64,000 nucleotides of DNA, taken from NCBI RefSeq assembly GCF_009727055.1, contig NC_052358.1, positions 45,767,692-45,831,691 of the forward strand. Direction: 5' to 3'. Both the position numbers and the translations under genes were made by a program. The stretch's first letter is position 1. Every line of letters starts with the position of its first letter. The notes beneath the pieces were generated by a model that was not told the DNA's origin, ran no database searches, and was given only the letters and a program-made list of their open reading frames with translations. This document shows positions 36,927 to 46,394 of the stretch, piece after piece. This stretch comes from Benincasa hispida. Taxonomy: Eukaryota > Streptophyta > Magnoliopsida > Cucurbitales > Cucurbitaceae.

Positions 36927-37460
36927 TTAACCACTTCTCATAATCCCTCGCCTCGCCAGCAGCCTCGCAATCGGCGGCGTTAGCGCAATCGTTATCGGAA
37001 TCCGAATAGGCAGCAACGCCTTGTTGCAAAGCACGGCTAAAGCCAACGCGCCGCCAGTCGACGCTGCAAGTTCGGCGGTACGATTCCTCGTCGATTGAAT
37101 TTCCGACGCAGGCCTTTCTTCGTTCATAAATCCGTCATCTACGGACGATGTGATTTCGGAGGGAGTTGTTTGCGGCTGATCTTTGGAAAAGAATCCATCC
37201 ATGTGTAACTTATCGAGTAGTGATTCAACATCGACATTGTTCTTGATGGCTACATAGAGGCCAGTGATCGAAGCCGCCGACACTGAGAAATGAACTCCGA
37301 TTGCGACTTTTCCGTACTTCCTAAGAAGCTCGCGGAATCGGCCGCCGCCGGTGAAGAAAGCCATTGATGAAAAAGAAGAGAAAAGATCCGGGAAGGAGAG
37401 GCGGCGCGTCGGAGCTTGGCGGTGGAGGATGGAGGCTAGGGTTTCGTAGTTTCTTGACAA
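36927..37460 (-). CDS. DUF1279 (FAM210-type) membrane protein
   Basis: This is a single-exon frame of 177 residues. The DUF1279 core starts at residue ~41 (RFRELLRKYGKVAIGVHFSV, then SAASITGLYVAIKNNVDVES) and ends in the conserved RTAELAASTGGALALAVLCN and PITIALTPPIARLLARR block. This fits the short plant members of the FAM210 family. Two hydrophobic stretches (about 52-72 and 132-162) may be membrane segments. The first 32 residues are rich in Arg and Ser with few acids, like a mitochondrial presequence. A shorter start at Met33 (MAFFTGGG, 37364) is possible. Animal FAM210 proteins are mitochondrial; the plant role is unknown to me. It faces away from the blue copper gene downstream in coordinate. 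Minus-strand AATAAA-like signals lie near 36684. Confidence 0.87.
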   Translation of the reverse strand: MSRNYETLASILHRQAPTRRLSFPDLFSSFSSMAFFTGGGRFRELLRKYGKVAIGVHFSVSAASITGLYVAIKNNVDVESLLDKLHMDGFFSKDQPQTTPSEITSSVDDGFMNEERPASEIQSTRNRTAELAASTGGALALAVLCNKALLPIRIPITIALTPPIARLLARRGIMRSG

Positions 37461-37698
37461 AGGGTTTTAAAATCCGTAATTTTTATTGGGAGTTTATTTT
37501 CGAGGAAGACGTTTTTCTAATAGATTATCAATACGACAACGTTTGGACATTATGCAAAAGTCAACAGAATCAGGTGCAATGGGCCATTCATCGTAGGTAC
37601 GGCCCATATCTTTGGGCATAAAGCCCATCAGGTGCGACCAGAATATAATATACCATTTTTTTTATTATGTTGGTTAAAAAACAATTAGTATAGATTTA

Positions 37699-38037
37699 GG
37701 CCCCATTTACTGATCTATAATCAAAATTGTCGCATTCGTAATGAATTTTAATTATAATAGGTCTCAATCACAAATAGAATGAGATTTTTTTCACTGTGGT
37801 TACTACACATTAATGGAATCGTAATAAAAGAACCAACTGGTGTTGTTTACTTTCACAGGAAAAGTAAAAAAATAAAAGAATAGATGATGAAAAAAAAGAG
37901 AGTGTAGGCCTCACGTAATAATCAAGCATTTCCTTATGATTACAAAATGCTGGTTAACAACAATAAACATAATAAAATGAGGCACACTTTTCATATTACC
38001 ATTAATGAATTACGTTTATAGGGAAGTAAACACGGTC
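37699..38037. mobile_element. Tourist-type (PIF/Harbinger) MITE
   Basis: This 339-bp element has ends GGCCCCATTTACT and, inverted, GACCGTGTTTACT. It is flanked by the 3-bp duplication TTA (37696-37698 and 38038-38040). GGCC-type ends and a TTA duplication are the mark of Tourist/PIF-Harbinger MITEs. It lies between the DUF1279 and blue copper genes, in the 5' flank of both. Confidence 0.75.
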
Positions 38038-38572
38038 TTAATCCCTATACTTTTATTGTAACAGTTTAATATTTTGAAAGGAAATTAGGATCTGAAACAA
38101 GTGTGACTGTGATCTAGAATAATGTGGCGGGATTTGAGTTCCAATTTTGTTTTAGGTCATTGTCATATCCTTTCAGCAAGACATCAATTTTCATCCAACG
38201 TTTTAATGGATTTTCTACTTCTAATGGTAGGTTTGAAACCTTCATAAAAAATCAAGAATAACATTACAATTTTTGAAAAGAAAGAGGTATTTTTGAAACA
38301 AACGGTAAAGTTTAGAGATCTTTTAGCTCGATTTTCCCCGATCTTTATATTTCCATACTTATGAAATGTTGTTTTGATATGATGATCATTTGAGGAGAGC
38401 ATTATTATATTGAAATAGCTAAACAAACGTATGGCATAAAATATTGGCCAGTCATAAGAGGTAGCCAAGTCTTTATTTAATAGTTGAGATTCAACCATTT
38501 GATAATGTTATATTTCCTAGCTGTACCACCAAAAACATATTGATTGCCATTTTGCTTCAAGATTAAATTTAC

Positions 38573-38580
38573 TTATATAT
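38573..38580 (+). promoter_or_regulatory. Possible TATA box of the blue copper gene
   Basis: ttatatat lies 59 bp before the ATG at 38632. A transcription start about 30 bp on would fall near 38605, which argues against the upstream in-frame ATG at 38602 being used. Confidence 0.4.
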
Positions 38581-38631
38581 CCTCTTGTTCTCTCTCTGAC
38601 TTTGGAGAAAGGGAATTTTGCAGTAATAATA

Positions 38632-40429
38632 ATGATGGTGAAGTTATATCATAATTGCAGATTGATAATCCATTTCTTCTTGTTTCTAAGTTTTTGTGGA
38701 ATTTCAATTTGTGAAGTCTTTCTTGTTGGAGATGAAGATGGCTGGAACTCTGGCATCAATTTTGCTACCTGGTCTCAAAATCACACTTTCACCAAAGGAG
38801 ATTTTCTAGGTATTCACCAATTTTTCTCCTTCTTCGTATTCTAATTGTTTGCTCTTTCCTTGTAGAGCTCATGTTGAAACCAGGTAGTTTTGAACTTCTA
38901 ATCTTGTTGAAGATATACATGCTTGAATCGCTTAGTTTTAGTTAGTTTTTCAAACCATTGTTCTTTTGGACAATATGTGGGGTGGTGGGATCGAATGTCT
39001 AATCTCGAGGTTGATAGTACATCTTAGATGTCAGTTGGACTATGCTCATTTTGACTATCAAATCAGTTGAGTATTAGTGATTTTCACATACAACTTTAAC
39101 ATTACTTGATAAGAGATGACGAGACATGAACATGTAAGGAAGAAAAGCTTTTTTTTTTTTTTTTTTAATTGACATGTGTCTAGTTTTAGGGAAAATTGCA
39201 AAAATCAACCATTTAAGTATGAGGGTAGTATAATTACACTCTCAAACTTTCCATGGTAAAATTTGAGCCATAAAACTTTGTTAAAATTGGATCCTTAAAC
39301 TTAAAATAGTTGTAGAAATTGGACCCCAAATGAAAAAAAAAAAGTTGAACCCTTATACTTATACATTTGGGGGTCCAATTTCTACAATTATGTAAGTTTT
39401 AGAATTCAAATTTTTTTTTTTTCATTTGGGAGTCCAATTTTAATGCTTATGTTAGTTTGTGGGCTTAATTTTTACATCTTGAAAGTTTGAAAATATAATT
39501 ACGACTACCACCATAACACCATAATTTACCGATGGTTTTTGCAATTTAGTCAATAAAATTTGCTCAATACCTAGACAATTATGTTATACATCTTCTAATT
39601 TGACCAGGAATAGTTGTCCAATTCAAACTACATAAACCAAACATAATCATGTGTTTTAAGTAATTTTAGCCACTAGTCATCCCATAAAAAAACCTTTACT
39701 AATTTGGTTATACATTTACATTGCTTTCAAATGATATAACTACAATTAAGTTTGTTAGAACGCCTTGAATATAATATTTAGTGTACCGAATGACCAAGTA
39801 CAAGATCTTGTTAAATTCGTTTTTGACATATTTATATTATTTACGATTTCGACTCTAGAGTTCAGAGAAGTACATTATATAAACTCTCTAATCTTAGAGG
39901 TGTCTTTGCTCTATAATCAATATTATTCTCTTAATAGTAAATAGTTCTCACGTTATCCATGGACGTAGCTAGTATACTATTAGTTAACTCTGTAAATTTT
40001 TATGTCGATTTTTTCTTTATGTTTTTCTATTTTATTTATCGATTCCATAACAAAGTTGTTGATTTTGATTTTGATTTTGTAGTTTTCAACTATGCAAAGA
40101 ATGTACACAATGTGTATGAAGTTACTGAGGAGACATACAGATCATGTGAGACAAGTAATGGAGTATTGGGTAAATATGATAGTGGAAATGATAAAATTGA
40201 ACTCAAAGAAGCAAGAAATTATTGGTTCATTTGTAATGTGGCTGGTCATTGCTTGGGTGGAATGAGATTTGGAATTGAGGTTAAAGAAGCCAATTCTTCC
40301 ATTCATCTCCCACTTAATCCTATTCAATCTCCTCCTCCAAACACCAATTATGCTTCTATTAATTGTGGAAGGTATTCTATGTGGACCCCTTTCATTTGCA
40401 TTCTAGCATTTAAAGTTCTATTTCATTGA
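38632..40429 (+). CDS. Uclacyanin-like blue copper protein (phytocyanin)
   Basis: Two exons, 38632-38809 and 40083-40429, join in frame (ctag / ttttcaac) to give 174 residues. Residues 1-27 are a signal peptide. The plastocyanin-like domain has the complete type-1 copper site: His68 (NVHNV), Cys110 (WFICNV), His115 and Met120 (GHCLGGM), with a likely disulfide between Cys81 and Cys116. The Met ligand fits uclacyanins rather than stellacyanins. A short Pro-rich linker (SPPPNT) and a hydrophobic tail suggest a GPI anchor at the cell surface. Such proteins are thought to act in redox or wall chemistry. The 1273-bp intron holds a SINE-like remnant, a foldback repeat and a solo LTR. The frame open from 39959 upstream of exon 2 is LTR and intron, not coding. 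Confidence 0.9.
38975..39060 (-). repeat. SINE-like (tRNA-derived) remnant in the blue copper intron
   Basis: On the minus strand there is an A-box-like tagtccaactga and, about 40 bp on, a B-box-like cattcgatccc, separated by a ctatcaacctcgag spacer. The same arrangement is seen at 22980-23075 and 34295-34375. No target duplication was identified. Confidence 0.5.
39187..39549. repeat. Foldback MITE-like repeat in the blue copper intron
   Basis: The two ends are inverted copies: attgcaaaaatcaacca at the left and tggtttttgcaat at the right, then attacactctcaaactttc against gaaagtttgaaaatataatt. The centre also pairs (ggaccccaaatg and catttgggggtcc). The transcript of this intron could form a long hairpin. 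The transposon class is not resolved. Confidence 0.65.
39753..40052 (+). mobile_element. Solo copia LTR (family C) in the blue copper intron
   Basis: This 300-bp element begins TGTTAGAACGCC and ends CCATAACA. It is flanked by an exact 5-bp duplication, aagtt (39748-39752 and 40053-40057). It is collinear with the LTR at 21789-22109, sharing acattatataaactctctaa and gacgtagctagtatactatt. Its end is 30 bp from the exon-2 acceptor, so it now supplies the sequence where the branch point is expected. The LTR's own TATA-like tatataaac lies in the sense of the gene. Confidence 0.93.
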
Positions 40430-40439
40430 GACCTAAACA

Positions 40440-41305
40440 TTCAGGTCTCGTTTGATAATTATTTGAATCTCGTTTGACGATTATGTGATTTTTGATGGAT
40501 TTTGAAAGTTAAACTTACTTTCTCTCTCAATTTCTTACGATGTTTAGAGCTGAATTCTTTGTCAAATTTCAAGAACAAAAACTACTTTTTTTTTTAGTTT
40601 TCAAAATTTGGCTTTGTTTTTGATAAATGAATAGAAACTAGATAACAAAGTAAGAATTTTAGAGGTGGAAAAGGATGCTTGTCAAACATGGCTTGGTTTT
40701 TGGTTTTTAGTTTTTGAAAATTGTGCTTCTGTCCTCTTAATTTCTTACAATGGTTTTCATTTTTCGTAAGTAAAGAAGTTGCATTTTTAGCTAAGTTCCA
40801 AAAATAAAAATAGGTTTTAAAAACTATTCTTTAATTTTCAAAACCTAGGCTTGGTTTTTGAAAACATGGGTAGAAACTAGATAATACAACGAAAGAAACT
40901 TAGAGATGAAAATTTTTTTACAGGCTTAATTTTCAAAAAACATAAAAACCAAAAATCAAATTGTTATCAAAGAAGATCTCAACATTCATTTTTTAGAAAG
41001 TATGAGTCTCGTTTGGTAACCATTTTGTTTTTTATTTTTATTTTTTAAAATTAAACCTATGTCATCTACATTTCTCATCATGATTTGCATCTTTCTTAAG
41101 TACAATGGTTGAATTCTTAACCAAATTTCAAAAACAAAAACAACTTTTTAAAAGCTACTTTTTTAGTTCTCAAAATTCAACTTGATTTTTTAAACTATTG
41201 GTAAAAATTAGATAACAAAGAAAGAAATTTGGAGGTGAAAATAATGTTCATAGACTTAATTTTAAAAAACAAAAACAAAAAATAAAATAATTATCAAACG
41301 AGGCC
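40440..41305. repeat. Array of three MITE-like copies downstream of the blue copper gene
   Basis: Three related units begin ggtctcgtttgat, tggcttggttttt and gagtctcgtttgg. The best-preserved, about 41005-41305, has inverted ends gtctcgtttggtaaccatt and attatcaaacgaggcc. It shares internal blocks (gttgaattctta, gataacaaa, ggaggtga) with the cluster at 23450-24150. No clean target duplication was found. Confidence 0.7.
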
Positions 41306-42544
41306 ATATATATTATGGTGGTGAAATTTGGAGATTTAAGCTTAGTGAATGGTTATTGACGTCTCAACTATTTCGAGGCTTGTTTCAATTTGTCACTTTT
41401 GATTATTGTAAAATGGATAAAAGAGGAATGAAATATATGTGTCAACTCCATAACTCCTATATTTTTAGCAATTGCGCTAAACTGTGTAAAATGGATAGGA
41501 AGTTCATATTTGGAGTGCAAAGTTGTTTAATTGGAATTCTTCGATAAATGTATAATAAAGAGAAAGATTGGAAGATGAAGTTTATTGATGAATGTGTAAA
41601 CTTGAACACTATTGAAATTAGTGGCTTGAATTATTTAACACCGACTTAAAAAATTGGCGGGTAAAATACACCAATAAAATTTACTTGATCCATAGCTCTC
41701 TTTCCCTCTCTTTCAAGGATTCTTGTGAGAGAAATTCTCATGGCTTATTTTAATTATTTTATGAGTGGAAATTAATTAATGTTATAAATTTAAATAAATA
41801 ACAAGTGGGTGCAAGTGGATAATAAGTAAATAAATTGACACCTCTTTTGAATAGAGACGATAAAATAAGTCGTGCAAGCAAGAACTATTGATATTCCAAA
41901 ATTTCATCAATCTAAAAATGAGGGAAAAAAACATCAACTTGCATATTCGTGACTTGAATGATCATCATCATTATTATTATTTTTAATGAAATGATCATTT
42001 GGTTAAAAAAATATATCATCAATCAATTCTTCATCATAGAGTTGACTTTTATAATTAATTAGCACATACAAAATATACGTTTAAGACTATTTCTTATATA
42101 TTTTCAGGTACATTAATTTTTAATAAAAGAAATATATATCCAATTACAAGCTAAATTTAATTCTTATACTATGAAAGTTGTGTTTATAGGTTCGATCTTA
42201 AGTTTTAAAATGTGTTTAATACACACCGGATTTTATAAGTATTTGATACGTTTCCATACTCTCAAATTTTGTCTCTAATAAGTGTATGACTATGCAAACA
42301 TTAACAGACGATAAAGTCCCTTCATGTGATAATTTAAATAAAATTAATTTAAAAATAAATATAATTTTATCCAAACTGAGTGTTGTTGAAGATGAAGAGA
42401 GAATTTGGATTTAAGAAGATTTTAAGTCTTAAAATTTAATTTTTCATTGTATCTGGATTAATCCAAATCTATAGTATAACAAATTCATAAGGAGCTTGTA
42501 CACATAGGAAAAAACTCATTACGAAATCAAAAGAAAGGGGAATA
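41306..42544. other. AT-rich intergenic region
   Basis: No gene, repeat boundary or RNA gene was recognised. A short open frame at 41356-41547 has no recognisable content. Confidence 0.5.
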
Positions 42545-45500
42545 TGTAAACCTAGAACGTGAGTTCCTAGACATCTTTAATTTGAAGCTAAATTTGATGC
42601 TTATATGCTCTAAAATAATTAGTAAATTTAACATATGTTGTGTGGATAAAAAGTCGAGTAAAGGGAGGTAATGAAAGAAAGAATTTACTAAGTGTTAAGC
42701 TTGAACAACTTAAGCTAAACTATGTATGGGATGCTCTCTAGGGTTAAGTGTTTCAAACACTTTGTGAAATTTTGAGAGTGGAAAAAAGAGAGAAAACTAG
42801 GTGTAGAGCCTTGGTTGGAGTAGAGGAGTGAAGCAAGAATGAGGGAAGTAAGACTTGAGTGTGGAGACTAGACGTTGGCTATGGGAAACTTGTGATGGGG
42901 GAGCTAAGTATTAGAAAATGAAGCAACCTATATGATTGGAGGACTTAGGACAAGGGCTTGGCGTTGAGAGGTTGGTCAAGCCAAGCATTGAGACATGAGG
43001 TGATGAAGTGTGGTTGAAGCATGAGGTGATAAAGTGTGGTTGAAGCTTGAGGTGATGAAGCGTGGTTGAAGTATGAGGTGACCAAGTGAAGTTAGCCTTG
43101 GGCGGTGAGAAGGGTCTTATGGCCGAGAGAGGCTTGTAAGTGAAGGCCATTCCTCTATCAGTTATTTGTTAAGTATTAGAAAAAATAATTTCTTAATCTT
43201 AATTGGTGGCTAAGTGGTAGAATATTAGGCTTAAGACAATGTTGGCAACATAAGGTGTCACCTTATTATGCAAGGAAAGCATGCAAAGGGAAGTATAAAT
43301 TGGGATGAAGAAGAGGAAGTCAGTTTGGCCATTTTATTCATGCAAAGGGAGAAATTTTTCAGCCAACTTGAAGCTTCATTAAGGAAGCAAACCTAGGGCT
43401 ATCGTGGATTTAACTTATAAGATGATGAAAATTGAAGAAATCCAAAGGTTGGTTCGAATTTAGAGCACAGTCGAGAAATCTGTGAAGTTTGGAGAATTTT
43501 GAGCTTTCAAGGAGGAATTAAAGGCTCCAATTTGAAGGTAAGTAAGTTAAGAGGTTGTTTAAGAGGTTTATGGAAGGATTTTACATTTTATTTGGCTAAA
43601 AATGATGAACTGAATACTGAAATATTAGTCTAAACATTAGGTGTTTCAAAAGGGGGTGTCGATTGGATGTTGAAAAGGGCACACAGGGAGTTGGTTTGTC
43701 GGTGAGCTGTCTTGCTCGACCAACTGCACGCAACACAACCACTATGCACACAATAGCCCCCAACCGAGAAATGGTGACAGCGCCCGTTCGCCCATGCTTG
43801 ATGTCCATTCGCTCGCTCACGCTCGACGCCTAGACATGCACTTGCTCAACGCCTTGCGATGTTCATCACCCAGCCAACACACGTTCGTCGCCCAATTTGC
43901 TCACCCTCGACACCTAGCTCATGGGCGTGTGTTGTTGGCCTTATTGCCCATCTGAAGGCTCTGTGTGCATGCTTAAGCACCCGTGTACATGTCTTAGCAC
44001 CCACATTTGGCCTAATTGTGCACCTAGATGTCGTGGGCCTAACATAGTCTAATTTTGAAATTTTCAAGTTGGTAAGCAATTTGTGAGGCCATCAAAGAGT
44101 AATATAGATTTTGAAGTCTTACAATGACTAACTATGGATTCATATAGGTATTTAAAGACTAATTAGGATTTGTAAGAGTATGTTTAAATGAATAAAATTT
44201 GCTAAGTGCTTAAGATGTCCAAGAAGTTAACCAAGGGGTGTTAACTTATGTTTCAGGCCAAGTTGAGATTGGGAAGGCCTATAAGCCATTGGAAGTCGAT
44301 TAAGTATCTGTGAGTGACAACGTGCTTTTAAAATTAAAAGTTTTTGAATGTTCAAAGCATAGTTTTCTTGAATGAGTTACTCAATGACTACCATGGCTTT
44401 AAGTAAGATTTTCTAAGTTGAGATTTCATAGCATGGCTTGAGACTAATACTCTATGAAAGTTTATCTAAGCATGAGTTTCTCTAAAATGAGTTGTTATAC
44501 TTAAAACATGTTGAGAATGGTTTACTTAACGATGTATTTCAAGCATGATTTCAAGAAATGAGTCTTCCTAGCATGGTTCTTAAGTATGATGTCTCTTTAA
44601 AGAATGCTTTCTCACACTTTGTATTTGTGAAATGAAAATGAACATATATTAAGAATGACTTTGCAAAGTAATGTTTTATGTACCCTAGCTCTAAAAATCC
44701 TGATATTCAAGGAGACGAAGGTATTCAAGGGCCCTGATACTCAAGGAGATGAAGGTATCTAGGGAATTCAGTAAATAATTGTTACATAGGTCTTTGGGAC
44801 TTGCCTTGGCGCACTTATAGGCTTTGGATCGTGTGCATGGATGCTTAGTTTGGGGCATTTCTACGTGCATGTATGAGAATTAGTGACGTGTATTGAGCTT
44901 GCTCTACCTCAACCAAGGTTCAAGGATACTAGTTATAAGCTAAGTATGATGTGATTTATGTAAATTATGTTATGTTTCAGGGTTTTTCTGATGTTCTATG
45001 AGATGAATTCAATGTGGCCATAGCTATTGATTTCTATGCATGTTTTACAAACCCTGAAGTTGAATAGATTTATTGATTTACAATCATTTCTTTTAATATA
45101 ATGCATGTTGATTATTTATTAAATAGTCACTCACTGGGCTTTCCAACTCACGCTTTTAAAATGATTTACTTCCTAAGTAGCAATTGAGTTCAGAGCCCAG
45201 CTTACAACTACCAGTCTGCCACACATCTCCATCTCTAGAGACCTCTATAGACACAAAAGTTCTTTAGGTCTCTAATATGTCTTTTCTAATTATGTAGTCA
45301 TGTACATATTAGATGGGAGTCAGAGAGAACTTGAGTCTATATTTATGAAGTAGATGTTGTGGGTTGAACTCTAGTATGTAAATATGTATGTAATGTTTGC
45401 GAAATATTGGGTTTAACTAAACAACTTTATAAGTTATGATAGCCTTTGAGGCTTGAGTTTGAGATATCTGAAAATATATACATACTTGTTTATCAGGTTA

Positions 45501-45622
45501 TACAAAGGCGAGAAAATATGTTACAGATACTAGATAGGCAATGGGTGTCATAAGAGGGTTGACATCTACTGTCTTCACATCTTCTTCCAAGTTAGAAAGG
45601 TAGCTTGGGAAGGGGTGTAACA
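42545..45622 (+). mobile_element. Gypsy-type solo LTR 2 with perfect target duplication
   Basis: It begins TGTAAACCTAGAACG and ends GGGGTGTAACA. It is flanked by an exact 5-bp duplication, gaata (42540-42544 and 45623-45627). It shares the tcactcactgggctttccaac segment and general layout with the LTR at 11312-14261, but is too diverged elsewhere to be a recent sister. It has a locally GC-rich stretch at 43690-44040 and no coding content. Confidence 0.85.
42995..43098 (+). repeat. 26-bp tandem repeat in gypsy-type LTR 2
   Basis: Units start at 42995, 43021, 43047 and 43073, each with gaggtgat and gtggttgaag. The last is partial. Confidence 0.85.
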
Positions 45623-45639
45623 GAATATCAACATGCTAC

Positions 45640-46317
45640 TGTTGAATGAGAAATTTTGGACTAGTCACAAATTGTCGTGTCATTTCTCAAGTTAATGGCA
45701 AAATTATAAATAACTGAATTTAGGACTAATTAAAAGTTGACATGCATCCTAAATTAAAGTTGAAGACATAAATGGGCAAATTCTGATGATGCCACATGTT
45801 CTCACCATGATCATTGGATTGAATAAAATTAATTCGCTCTATTTTGATATTATTATTTGGGCTAAAGTCCAACTGAGCTAAGAAATAGGCTTAATTTGGC
45901 CCAATAGCTAACTAAGGCCTAAACCCAACTAGTTGGGCCCAAAGGCCAGGTTCATAGACCAACCAAGCCCAAGCTCACTAGAGAACTCTATAAATAGAGG
46001 AGTTCTCTTTACTTGTAGAGGTTAGAAAATTCTGCACTCCAGAGAGCCCAAAAAGAATTCTTCCAACAATTAGAAGACTCCCAAACTCCTGAAGTTGCAT
46101 GCTCCTTGAAGGCACAAGTCTCTTGAAGATATAAAGTTTCTTCCAAGACTTTAACTTTAAGAACAACATGTGCTTCGCTTCCTCAAGTCAACATATGTAT
46201 TCAACTGAGAGAGATAAGAGGATCAAGTACTAGAGATTGAACCAAATATGCATTAAATCTACATCAACACAAGTTTAACTTCACGAAATAAGTTTCTCCA
46301 AAAACCTCATGCAAACA
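45640..46317 (+). repeat. 5' LTR of a Tat-type Ty3/gypsy element
   Basis: It begins TGTTGAATGAGAAATTTTGG and ends ATGCAAACA. It is followed by ttggcacgcctagtgagac, which resembles the primer-binding region of Tat/Athila-type elements. A canonical TATA box (tataaata, 45989-45996) sits in the middle, and gag starts 78 bp after the LTR end. The start is less certain than the end. Confidence 0.7.
45989..45996 (+). promoter_or_regulatory. TATA box of the gypsy LTR promoter
   Basis: tataaata in ctctataaatagaggag, inside the LTR and upstream of gag in the same orientation. Confidence 0.6.
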
Positions 46318-46394
46318 AATTGGCACGCCTAGTGAGACATCTCTGCCTCTCATTTGTTTCTCAACATTATAATAATAATAATAATAAATAAATA

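Noticed and set aside
38602..38631. Upstream in-frame ATG for the blue copper gene
   Set aside because: It would sit at the likely transcription start, and the start at 38632 gives a more usual signal peptide.
39959..40429. A 156-residue protein starting in the blue copper intron
   Set aside because: Its first ~41 codons are solo LTR and intron; the splice acceptor at 40082 and phytocyanin similarity begin at 40083.
43203..43250. tRNA gene (A-box-like tggctaagtggtag)
   Set aside because: No B box or acceptor-stem pairing follows, and it lies inside a gypsy-type LTR.
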